64,000 bases of DNA from an uncultured Ferrovibrio sp. (GTDB lineage Bacteria; Pseudomonadota; Alphaproteobacteria; Ferrovibrionales; Ferrovibrionaceae), in the NCBI RefSeq assembly GCF_937960835.1, contig NZ_CALGPC010000001.1, positions 1 through 64,000 of the forward strand, read 5' to 3'. Positions within the stretch are counted from its first letter, which is position 1; every line of letters begins with the position of its first letter. The notes beneath the pieces were generated by a model. That model was not told where the DNA came from and did not search any database. It saw only the letters and a list, made by a program, of their open reading frames with translations. Position numbers and translations under genes: made by a program. Below are positions 16,281 to 23,936 of the stretch, piece by piece.

Positions 16281-16443
16281 ATGCCATGGCTTGACCGTGG
16301 CATCCATGGGTTTTTTCTGAAAAATGCGCAAGCGGCGGATCAGCGACAGGAGATGGCAGCAGGAATGGCCTGGTCATCTGCCATCCGCGCATTGTCCGTA
16401 AAGCTGGATGCAACTCGCAGATGCCAGGCCAGATGCCTGGCAT
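16281..16443. repeat. Two further dispersed hairpins upstream of the MFS gene
   Basis: ATGCCATGG (16281-16289) pairs with CCGTGGCAT (16295-16303), followed by T6 at 16311. ATGCCAGGC (16421-16429) pairs with GCCTGGCAT (16435-16443). Both are bordered by GTCATGCC or GGCATGAC, so they belong to the same family as the copies near 14.9 kb. Confidence 0.65.
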
Positions 16444-16466
16444 GACAGGGGGAAGGTGTCGAAGAA

Positions 16467-16889
16467 CTACGGCGCCCAGTCTTTCGGCGCCAGCTCGAAG
16501 CCGCTGAATTCGAAGCCCGGCGCGACGGTGCAGCCGACGAGCGTCCAGTCGCCCAGGCTTTCCGCCGCCTGCCAGTGATGCGCGGGTACAATGCCTTGCG
16601 GGCGCTGGCCTGCGACGATGTCGGAGCCGAGCGTGAAATGCTGCAGCGCATCGCCCTCCCTCTCGGCGATGCTCAGGCGCAGCGGCGCGCCGGCATGCCA
16701 GTGCCAGATCTCCACCGCATCGACGCGGTGCCAGTGCGAGCGCTCGCCCGCTTTCAGCAGGAAGTAGATCGCCGTCGAGCGCGAGCGGCCATTCGCATCA
16801 CTGGCCGGATCACGGAAGGTTTCGGCGTAATGACCGCCTTCGGGATGCGGCTGCAGTTTCAAGGCGGCGATGATCTCGTCGGCGGTCAT
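16467..16889 (-). CDS. Cupin_5 (DUF985) protein
   Basis: A 140-residue cupin of the DUF985 group. The N-terminal LKLQPHPEGGHYAETFRD, the metal-site-like SHWHRVDAVEIWHWHAG and the C-terminal GCTVAPGFEFSGFELA are the three hallmarks of the family. Structural members form small beta-barrels; the catalytic role, if any, is unknown. Start ATG at 16889. It is followed by the dispersed hairpins at 16421 and 16281. The next gene upstream (exoD) lies on the same strand, about 70 bases away. Confidence 0.88.
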   Translation of the reverse strand: MTADEIIAALKLQPHPEGGHYAETFRDPASDANGRSRSTAIYFLLKAGERSHWHRVDAVEIWHWHAGAPLRLSIAEREGDALQHFTLGSDIVAGQRPQGIVPAHHWQAAESLGDWTLVGCTVAPGFEFSGFELAPKDWAP

Positions 16890-16961
16890 GGTCCTTTGCT
16901 CTCCGTTTAAACCCTCACCCTCCCTCTCCCATTCCGCGGGAAAGGGTTTTTCCGCGAGCGA

Positions 16962-17615
16962 TCAAAACAGCTTGTCGATCAGTTCCAGTCCGATATCGAT
17001 GAGGAACCAGACCCAGGCGGTGGCAAGCAGGCTGGCGACGCCGCCGGCAATCACCAGCACGCCGTCGCGCTCAAGCTGGCCCAGCGCGGTGAGGATGATC
17101 GCCCAGGCGGGAATGAGGTTGCCGAAGGGAATCGGCAGCGAGAGCAGGAAGGCGTTCCACAGCACGATGGCGCCGATCAGATAGCGCGCGCGCCAGCCGG
17201 CGATGATCTGCACGCGCGGCTTGAGATAACGTTCCAGCATCTGCACGCGCGGCAGCGCAGGCCGAAGCAGCCTGGCCACATCACCTCGGCGGAAGCTGCG
17301 GCGGCGCCAGCTTGGCGGGAACCAGGGATAGTTGAAGCCGAGCACCATCTGCAGGCCGAGCAGCAGAAGCGGCGCACTTAAAATGGCCGAAAGGCCCGGC
17401 GCGATCGGCGCTGGAATGCCGTTGGGCAGCGCGAAGACCAGCACGAGGAAGCCGAAGGCCCGCACTTCGAATGTCAGCAGCAGGTCTTCCAGGCTGATGC
17501 GGTCTTCGCCATCGCCGTTGCAAAGCTCGGCGATGATGTCGCTGATCTTGCGCGGCGCGCCGGCCGTGTCGTGATGCGCCTGCCCGTGCGGTTCGCGCTG
17601 CGGCTGCGCCGTCAC
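16962..17615 (-). CDS. exoD: ExoD-family exopolysaccharide synthesis protein
   Basis: A 217-residue integral membrane protein of the ExoD family, first described in rhizobia, where exoD affects exopolysaccharide and alkali sensitivity; its biochemical role is unclear. The N-terminal region ISLEDLLLTFEVRAFGFLVLVFALPNGIPAP is the family signature, followed by four or five hydrophobic segments (IVLWNAFLLSLPIPFGNLIPAWAI is typical). The start is GTG at 17615 and overlaps the rmuC stop as GTGA, so the two genes are translationally coupled. Confidence 0.88.
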   Translation of the reverse strand: MTAQPQREPHGQAHHDTAGAPRKISDIIAELCNGDGEDRISLEDLLLTFEVRAFGFLVLVFALPNGIPAPIAPGLSAILSAPLLLLGLQMVLGFNYPWFPPSWRRRSFRRGDVARLLRPALPRVQMLERYLKPRVQIIAGWRARYLIGAIVLWNAFLLSLPIPFGNLIPAWAIILTALGQLERDGVLVIAGGVASLLATAWVWFLIDIGLELIDKLF

Positions 17616-19186
17616 TGAGCGCCCCCTTCACCAGGAGAATTGCCACCGGAAGAATTGGTCAAACGCCGCAGGTCTCCGGAGGCAATCTGCTCAGTCGCGA
17701 CTTCTTCCGCCTCGGCCTCGATGATTTCGGCGGCTTCGTCCTTACTGAACAGGAAGCTCGGGATGCGCTGCGGATGATTCTTCGCAGCCGAGGGCTTCAC
17801 ACCAAGGCTGACCAGCTTGTTGGCACGGGCATAGAGATAGCCATTCACCGTGGTGGTGACTTCGCTATAGGCCTTGGCGGCATTGGACAGTCCGGTACCG
17901 AGCTGGCGCAGATTGGCCATCACCTTGCCCAGGCTGTCGATCAGCAGGCCGGTGGTGCGGATGATCTCCTGATAATTGTCGGCCTGGCGGCCCAGGGTGA
18001 TCTGGCTTTTCGCCATCGCCACGGCGGCTTCCAGCGTGCGCGGGCCGGCAACGATGATCTCGGCGCGCGCGGCCTTGGCGGCAAAATCCGGATCGGCCCG
18101 GTAGAGGCGTTCGATGGCGGCTTCGGTGGGAAGATACATGATGCTGATCAATTGGCGCAGCGCGCCGCCGCGGCCAGTCTTTTCGTATTGCCGCGCCACC
18201 GCCTCGCGATAATTCTTGCGCGAAAGATCGGCCAGATGCTGGTTCATCGTCTGCGCGATGCGGCGCTCAGCCGCTTCGGCTTCTTCCGCCTGTTCGGCAG
18301 CCGCCAGTTCCAGCAGCGCCTTGCTGGCCTTGCCGTCGATCACCAGCGCCGCATCGCCGGGCAGAAACACCACCGCATCGGGACGAAACCGGCGGCCATC
18401 GCCATCCTGGGCATCGAACTGGGTGACGAAATCGCGTTCCGGTTCCAGGCCGAAATGCTTCAGCGTGTTTTCCAGCCAGAATTCATTGAAGCGGCCGGCC
18501 TCGCCCGGGCTTGAGAGCGCGCGATGCACCGTTTCGATGGTCTTGCGGCTGTCGCCGACCTGCTGATGCAGGCGGCTGACGGTGTCGGTGATCTGGCTGA
18601 ATTGCTGCAGCAGGCTTTCGGTGGTCTCTTTGACCTTCTGCTCGGTTTCCTTCTTCTGCTCTTCCGCCTCGCGCTTGTGGGTTTCCAGAAGCTGGCTGGA
18701 AAGCAGCTTGCCGGTTTCCAGGGTCGCCGCCTTGGCAGCCTCGGTCATCTGCTTCACAGTCTGCTCGAAATCGGCAATGCGCTTTTCCTGCTCGGCCAGC
18801 TTCTGCTCGGCCAGGGCGGCCAGCCGCTCCTGCTCGATGCGGCGGCGCTCTGCGGTTTCGCGGGCGGCCTCGGCAGCAGCCTTGTCGGCTTGGGCTTTTT
18901 CGAGCTGCAGCGCCAGTTCAGCCTGGCGGGCTTCTGCGGCCGCAGCGGTGCCGGAAGCAGCTTCCAGCTTGGCCTGAGCCTCGGTCAGCCGGACCAGCAT
19001 TTCGGAGCGTTCCGCCGTCAGGGCGGCAATCCGTTCCGCCAGTTCGGCGGCGCGGGCCTCGGCGGCGGCTTTATCGGCCAGAATCTGCGGATCGGCCGCC
19101 TGCCGGGTGCGCAGCAGCACCACCGCCAGCAGCGCCAAAAGCAGCAGGCCGATACTCAAAAAACCGATAATCTGCGCTATATCCAT
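17612..19186 (-). CDS. rmuC: RmuC-family DNA recombination protein
   Basis: A 524-residue protein. One N-terminal membrane helix (residues about 5-25) is followed by a long Ala/Glu/Gln-rich coiled coil (about 35-190) and the RmuC nuclease-like core with LKHFGLEPERDFVTQFDA, RPDAVVFLPGDAALVIDGKASKALL and SIMYLPTEAAIERLY. RmuC limits inversions at short inverted repeats in E. coli. ATG at 19186 is chosen because the membrane helix starts there. A much longer frame continues upstream but is antisense to def and fmt. It is divergent from def and coupled to exoD. Confidence 0.92.
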   Translation of the reverse strand: MDIAQIIGFLSIGLLLLALLAVVLLRTRQAADPQILADKAAAEARAAELAERIAALTAERSEMLVRLTEAQAKLEAASGTAAAAEARQAELALQLEKAQADKAAAEAARETAERRRIEQERLAALAEQKLAEQEKRIADFEQTVKQMTEAAKAATLETGKLLSSQLLETHKREAEEQKKETEQKVKETTESLLQQFSQITDTVSRLHQQVGDSRKTIETVHRALSSPGEAGRFNEFWLENTLKHFGLEPERDFVTQFDAQDGDGRRFRPDAVVFLPGDAALVIDGKASKALLELAAAEQAEEAEAAERRIAQTMNQHLADLSRKNYREAVARQYEKTGRGGALRQLISIMYLPTEAAIERLYRADPDFAAKAARAEIIVAGPRTLEAAVAMAKSQITLGRQADNYQEIIRTTGLLIDSLGKVMANLRQLGTGLSNAAKAYSEVTTTVNGYLYARANKLVSLGVKPSAAKNHPQRIPSFLFSKDEAAEIIEAEAEEVATEQIASGDLRRLTNSSGGNSPGEGGAQ

Positions 19187-19267
19187 AGTAACGTTAGATA
19201 GCAGCGGGCTTGACGAACCGCCAGCCCACATCCTATCTGGCAGCCCTGATTTTAACGGATTTCGACC

Positions 19268-19786
19268 ATGGCTTTGCTGCCGATCATCACCGCGCCGGAC
19301 AAGCGCCTGGAAATCGTCTCGACCCCGGTCGAGGCGGTGACCGACGAAGTGCGCCGCCAGCTCGACGACATGCTGGAGACGATGTATGCCGCGCCGGGCA
19401 TCGGCCTCGCCGCGATCCAGGTCGGCATCCCCAAGCGCATGCTGGTGATCGACGTCTCGCGCGAGGGCGAGGAGAAGCGGCCGCTTTACATCATCAATCC
19501 GGAATTCACCTGGGTTTCCGACGAAGACAAGGTCTACGAGGAAGGCTGCCTGTCGCTGCCCGAGCAATATGCCGAGGTGGCGCGGCCGGCCGAGGTGAAG
19601 GTCTCCTACCTCGACTACAACGGCGAGAAGCAGGAACTGCATGCCGATGGGCTGCTGGCGGTATGCCTGCAGCATGAGATCGACCATCTCGACGGCATCC
19701 TGTTCGTCGACCATCTCTCGGCGCTGAAGCGCAACATGATCCTGCGCAAGCTGCTCAAGCAGAAGCGCCTCGCCGAAGCCGGCTGA
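19268..19786 (+). CDS. def: Peptide deformylase
   Basis: A 172-residue deformylase that removes the formyl group from nascent proteins. All three metal-site motifs are intact: GIGLAAIQ (44-51), EGCLS (92-96, with the metal ligand Cys94) and HEIDH (136-140). It is followed 15 bases later by fmt and then truA, the classical def-fmt-truA operon. Standard length. It is divergent from rmuC, about 80 bases away. Confidence 0.97.
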   Translation: MALLPIITAPDKRLEIVSTPVEAVTDEVRRQLDDMLETMYAAPGIGLAAIQVGIPKRMLVIDVSREGEEKRPLYIINPEFTWVSDEDKVYEEGCLSLPEQYAEVARPAEVKVSYLDYNGEKQELHADGLLAVCLQHEIDHLDGILFVDHLSALKRNMILRKLLKQKRLAEAG

Positions 19787-19801
19787 ACCTTCGACAGAGC
19801 G

Positions 19802-20725
19802 ATGCCGCTGCGTCTCGTCTTCATGGGCACGCCGGATTTCGCCGTGCCGGTGCTCAAGGCATTCCTGGATGCCGGCGACGAAATCGTCGCCGTCTACAGC
19901 CAGCCGCCGCGGCCGGCCGGGCGCGGCCATAAGCTGACGCCCTCGCCGGTTCATGCCTTCGCCGAGCAACACGGCCTGGCCGTGCGCCATCCCGTGTCGC
20001 TGAAGAATGCGGAAGCGCAGGCGGAGTTTGCAGCGCTCAACGCCGATGCGGCGATTGTTGTGGCCTATGGCCTGTTGCTGCCGCAGGCGATCCTCGATGC
20101 GCCGCGGCTGGGCTGTTTCAACCTGCATGCCTCAATGCTGCCGCGCTGGCGCGGCGCGGCGCCGATCCAGCGGGCCATCCTGGCCGGCGATGCCGAAACC
20201 GGCGTCTGCGCCATGAAGATGGATGCCGGCCTCGATACCGGGCCGGTGCTGGAATGCGAGCGCGTCAAAATCGGCCCGCGCATGACGGTGAGCGAGCTGC
20301 ATGACGAACTGGCCCGTATCGGCGCGCCGCTGATGGTGCGCGCGGTGCATGCCTATGCGGATGGCAAGATCGAGCCCAAGCCGCAGCCGGATGAGGGCGT
20401 CACTTACGCCGCCAAGCTGAGCAAGGATGAAGGCCGGATCGACTGGAGCAGAAGCGCCGTCGAGATCGACCGCATGGTGCGCGCGCTCAATCCCGGGCCT
20501 GGCACCTTCTTCGAGACCGAAAGTGGCGAACGGATCAAGCTGCTGGCGGCCGAGCCGGTGGCGGCCAAGGGCGAGCCCGGGCTGGTGATCGACGATCCGG
20601 TGATTGTTGCCTGCGGCGAGGGTGCGCTGAAACTTTTGAAACTGCAGCGGGCCGGCAAGGGCGCGATGGAGGCAGACGCCTTCCTGCGCGGCTATCCGCT
20701 GCCGAAAGGCACGCGGCTGCGCTGA
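19802..20725 (+). CDS. fmt: Methionyl-tRNA formyltransferase
   Basis: A 307-residue formyltransferase that formylates initiator Met-tRNA with 10-formyltetrahydrofolate. The N-terminal Rossmann domain has FMGTPDFAVPVL. The catalytic loop is NLHASMLPRWRGAAPI (Asn107, His109), and MDAGLDTGPVL supplies the conserved Asp. The C-terminal tRNA-binding domain begins at about residue 205. The stop overlaps the truA start as TGATG, indicating coupling. Confidence 0.97.
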   Translation: MPLRLVFMGTPDFAVPVLKAFLDAGDEIVAVYSQPPRPAGRGHKLTPSPVHAFAEQHGLAVRHPVSLKNAEAQAEFAALNADAAIVVAYGLLLPQAILDAPRLGCFNLHASMLPRWRGAAPIQRAILAGDAETGVCAMKMDAGLDTGPVLECERVKIGPRMTVSELHDELARIGAPLMVRAVHAYADGKIEPKPQPDEGVTYAAKLSKDEGRIDWSRSAVEIDRMVRALNPGPGTFFETESGERIKLLAAEPVAAKGEPGLVIDDPVIVACGEGALKLLKLQRAGKGAMEADAFLRGYPLPKGTRLR

Positions 20726-21462
20726 TGCCGCGCTTTAAGCTCACGCTCGAATATCACGGCGGCAGCTTCGTCGGCTGGCAGCGGCAGAATAACGGCCTCG
20801 CCGTGCAGCAGGCGCTGGAAGACGCCATCCAGGCGATGAGCGGGCGGCGCGTGGAGACCATCGCGGCCGGGCGCACCGATGCCGGCGTGCATGCCAAGGG
20901 CCAGGTGGTGCATTTCGATCTGGACCGCGACTTCACCGCCGACCGCATCCGTGACGGCCTGAACTTTCACCTGCGCGAGCAGCCGGTGAAGGTGCTGGAC
21001 GCCGCCATCGTGGCAGATGATTTCCATGCGCGGCTTTCGGCGACTGCGCGCAGCTATCTCTACCGCATCCTCAACCGCCGCCCGCCGCCTGCCATCGAAG
21101 CGGGGCTGGTGTGGCATGTGCCGGTGCGGCTGGATGCCGAGGCCATGCATGAGGCGGCGCAGGTGCTGGTCGGACGGCATGACTTCACCAGCTTCCGCGC
21201 CGCCGAATGCCAGGCCAAATCGCCGGAGAAGACCCTGTCGCATCTGGCCGTGCAGCGCCGCGGCGACGAGATCCATATCACCGCGCAGGCGCGCAGCTTT
21301 CTGCATCATCAGGTGCGCAACATGGTCGGCACCTTGAAGCTGGTCGGCGAGGGCCGCTGGACGGCCGCCGATGTGAAAGCCGCGCTGGAGAAGAAGGACC
21401 GCTCGGCAGCCGGGCCGACCGCGCCGCCGGAAGGCCTGTATCTGATGCGGGTCGACTACTAA
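20725..21462 (+). CDS. truA: tRNA pseudouridine(38-40) synthase
   Basis: A 245-residue pseudouridine synthase I acting on U38-U40 of the tRNA anticodon arm. The catalytic Asp52 lies in AGRTDAGVHA. Other marks are LTLEYHGGSFVGWQRQ at the start and FLHHQVRNMVGTL in the C-terminal half. It is the last gene of def-fmt-truA. Its TAA stop overlaps by 3 bases the end of the convergent histidine kinase gene, so there is no intergenic space for a separate terminator. Confidence 0.97.
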   Translation: MPRFKLTLEYHGGSFVGWQRQNNGLAVQQALEDAIQAMSGRRVETIAAGRTDAGVHAKGQVVHFDLDRDFTADRIRDGLNFHLREQPVKVLDAAIVADDFHARLSATARSYLYRILNRRPPPAIEAGLVWHVPVRLDAEAMHEAAQVLVGRHDFTSFRAAECQAKSPEKTLSHLAVQRRGDEIHITAQARSFLHHQVRNMVGTLKLVGEGRWTAADVKAALEKKDRSAAGPTAPPEGLYLMRVDY

Positions 21463-22811
21463 AAACTGTCAGACACCACGCGCGCTGCCGGCAGGCGGAT
21501 ATGCACGTCGGTGCCCTGCCCCGGCCGGCTGCGGATTTCCAAAAGGCCGTCATGCAGCTCGATCAGCCGGCGCGCCAGCGGCAGGCCGAGCCCGGTGCCG
21601 GCATTGCTGCGCGACAGGCGGTTGTCGACCTGCCCGAAAGGCTGCATGGCGATGCCGATCTGCTCGGGCGCCATGCCGATGCCGGTATCGGCGATCACAA
21701 GATCGAGCCCGTCGTCATCGATGCTGGCGCGGATATCGATGCAGCCGCCGGCAGCGGTGAACTTCACCGCGTTGCTCATCACATTGATCAGCACCTGCTT
21801 GAATTTCAGCGGATCGATCCACAGATCAGCCAGCGTCTCGGGCAGATGCGCCTCGATCCGCACGCCGCCCTGCTCGGCGCGCGGCCGCAGCAGGGCAATG
21901 CAGCTTGTCACCAGGTCGCGCAGATCAACCGTTTCCTCGCGCAGCTCCATGCGCCCGGCTTCGATCTTCGACAGATCGAGAATGTCGTTGATCAGCGCCA
22001 GCAGATGCCGGCCGCTGGCCTCGATATCCTTCACATAGTCGCTGTAATGCGCTTCCAGCGGACCGAAGGGCGCGGCGCGCATCACCTCGGAAAAGCCGAT
22101 GATGGCGTTCAGCGGCGTGCGCAATTCATGGCTCATATTGGCGATGAAATCCGACTTGGCGCGGCTGGCCGTTTCGGCATCTTCGAAAAGCCGGCGGTTC
22201 TTCAGCTTGAGCAGCACACCCTCGATGAAGGCGAGATGGTTGCCGCGCACCACCACGACGCCCATCACGAACATCAGGCCGGCGAGGATGAGATGCATTG
22301 CCAGATTCGGCTGACGGATCGCCGGCAGCGCGATCAGAAAAGCGGCGGTGATCGGCACGATATAGCCATAGGCCGCGCCCAGCACGGGATGCAGCGTCAT
22401 GATGGTGAACAGCATCACGGCCGCAGCCAGCACCATCAGGAAGGCCGCATCGACAACCGGAAGGCCGAAAAACAGGAACATGACGAGCGCCGCCCAGATG
22501 CAGCCGAATAAAGTGGCGTCAATCACGATGGCGCGCTGCTGCCGCAAGGTGCTGCTGCGCGCCAGAGCTTCGGCGCGAAAGCGGCGCCAGCGATGGGCAT
22601 CCCAGCCGGTTTTCAACACAAAGACCGAAGCCCACAGCGCCATGGCCCAAAGCGGCACGAGATCGTAAAGCAGGCACAGCGCGATGATGGCCATGCCCAG
22701 CCGCGACAGGCTGAGCGCAGTGACATGCCGGGTGATGGCGATGATCTGCTCGTGCCGCAGCTCGGCCTTCAGCGCGGCATCGATGGCCGGCTGAGGCAAC
22801 AGAAAATGCAC
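21459..22811 (-). CDS. Membrane sensor histidine kinase
   Basis: A 450-residue kinase. Residues about 40-190 hold six or so hydrophobic helices (an integral membrane input region without a recognisable periplasmic domain). The HisKA box is DFIANMSHELRTPLNAIIGFSEVM with phosphoacceptor His228. The HATPase domain shows N-box VMSNAVKFTA, G1 DTGIGM and a G2-like GTGLGLPLARRL. This architecture resembles PleC/DivJ-like or other alphaproteobacterial hybrid-less kinases. No response regulator is adjacent, so the partner is unknown. It overlaps the end of truA tail to tail. Confidence 0.9.
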   Translation of the reverse strand: MHFLLPQPAIDAALKAELRHEQIIAITRHVTALSLSRLGMAIIALCLLYDLVPLWAMALWASVFVLKTGWDAHRWRRFRAEALARSSTLRQQRAIVIDATLFGCIWAALVMFLFFGLPVVDAAFLMVLAAAVMLFTIMTLHPVLGAAYGYIVPITAAFLIALPAIRQPNLAMHLILAGLMFVMGVVVVRGNHLAFIEGVLLKLKNRRLFEDAETASRAKSDFIANMSHELRTPLNAIIGFSEVMRAAPFGPLEAHYSDYVKDIEASGRHLLALINDILDLSKIEAGRMELREETVDLRDLVTSCIALLRPRAEQGGVRIEAHLPETLADLWIDPLKFKQVLINVMSNAVKFTAAGGCIDIRASIDDDGLDLVIADTGIGMAPEQIGIAMQPFGQVDNRLSRSNAGTGLGLPLARRLIELHDGLLEIRSRPGQGTDVHIRLPAARVVSDSF

Positions 22812-22941
22812 AAGACGCTGCAGGAACCCCTCCCCGGATACCGACCGGCGGCCAGCGGCTACACTAGCAAATCGGCCTGGCGCTGCAAAGAACGGCTGCT
22901 GGCCGCCCGCTTAGCGCATCATGCCCGCGTCGCGCCCCGCG

Positions 22942-23799
22942 TCACGCCCGGGGCGGCACGGCGAGCACATCGACCTCTGCGCAACTGAGAATCTCCTGGG
23001 CGACGCTGCCCAGCATCAGCTTGGACAAGCCGCTACGACCATGGGTGCCGACGACGATGAGATCGGCGCCGATCTCTTTTGCCGTCGCGCAGACAATGTC
23101 GGCGGCCGAGCGGTCATTCAGCCGGACCAGCTCCTTGGCCGGCGCAAGACCGGCATCAAAGACCAGCGCCGTCAGTTCGCCGGCGGCGCGCTTCTCCTCA
23201 GCCATGACATAATCGCGGGCCTCCGCCTCGGTCAGCGGCGCCTTGCTCATCGGTCCGGCAGCGGGGTTGTCGAGCACATGAATGACGGAGATCGCAAGCC
23301 TGGCCTTCAGGCCCAGCGCCACGACGGCGCGCATGGCATCGCGGGAGCAGTCGGAAAAGTCGACGGCAACCAGGGCATGGCGATAGCCACTGGCGGGCAC
23401 GCCATTGGCCATCAAAACAGGGGCGGACTTTGAGCGGATCGTGCGTTCCGCTGTGGTGCCGACGAAAATGTCGCGCAGGGCCTGCCGCCGATGCGGACCG
23501 ATCAGCAGTACATCCGGCGCCGCAGTTTTGACGGCCTGCTGGATGCCCGCGAAGGGAGCATCCATGAAAACGCTATAGTCGCAGGAGATGCCATCGATCT
23601 GGCTGAGCGAGGCCGCCTGTTCGCTCAGCAGCGCGGTCGCGGCCTCGCGCTTGGCCTGAACAATACGGTCGGGCTGGTCGTTATCGACCACATGAAGCAA
23701 GGTCAGGGACGCGCCGAAATCCTTGGCCAGCAGCACGCCGCGCCGGATAGCGCGATCGGAGCGCGGGGAGAAATCCGTGGCAACAAGGATTTTCTTCAT
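22942..23799 (-). CDS. Tandem universal stress protein
   Basis: A 285-residue protein with two UspA domains (about 1-140 and 143-285). The second has the ATP-binding motif VGTHGRSGLSKLMLGSVAQEIL (G-x2-G-x9-G-S). In the first the equivalent IGPHRRQALRDIFVGTTAERTI lacks the first pair of glycines, so only one nucleotide site is expected. Start ATG at 23799 has AAGGAGG about 10 bases upstream. It is divergent from the P-type ATPase. An FNR-like box lies 78-91 bases upstream of the start and would sit at -41.5 of a plausible promoter, so induction by low oxygen is likely. Tandem Usps under FNR/Anr control are known in other proteobacteria. Confidence 0.9.
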   Translation of the reverse strand: MKKILVATDFSPRSDRAIRRGVLLAKDFGASLTLLHVVDNDQPDRIVQAKREAATALLSEQAASLSQIDGISCDYSVFMDAPFAGIQQAVKTAAPDVLLIGPHRRQALRDIFVGTTAERTIRSKSAPVLMANGVPASGYRHALVAVDFSDCSRDAMRAVVALGLKARLAISVIHVLDNPAAGPMSKAPLTEAEARDYVMAEEKRAAGELTALVFDAGLAPAKELVRLNDRSAADIVCATAKEIGADLIVVGTHGRSGLSKLMLGSVAQEILSCAEVDVLAVPPRA

Positions 23800-23876
23800 A
23801 CTATTCTGCCTCCTTCATTCTTGCGTCCGCGACGGGTTTCGGCGATCCAGACTACCGGCGAAGGCATCCTGGCCAA

Positions 23877-23890
23877 CTGATATGAATCAA
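23877..23890. promoter_or_regulatory. FNR/FixK-like box between usp and the P-type ATPase
   Basis: CTGAT-ATGA-ATCAA matches TTGAT-N4-ATCAA with one mismatch. On the minus strand a TAGTCT -10-like element (23854-23849) would place a start at 23842, exactly 41.5 bp from the box centre, the class II activator position for usp. The ATPase start codon is 47 bases from the box, so it could serve both directions. Confidence 0.5.
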
Positions 23891-23936
23891 AATATCTCCG
23901 AAGAACAATCGGTATATCAAATGCGGAGATATCACA

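Noticed and set aside
17612..20128. An 838-codon frame that would extend RmuC upstream
   Set aside because: The extension is antisense to def and fmt, and the RmuC membrane helix marks the true N-terminus at 19186.
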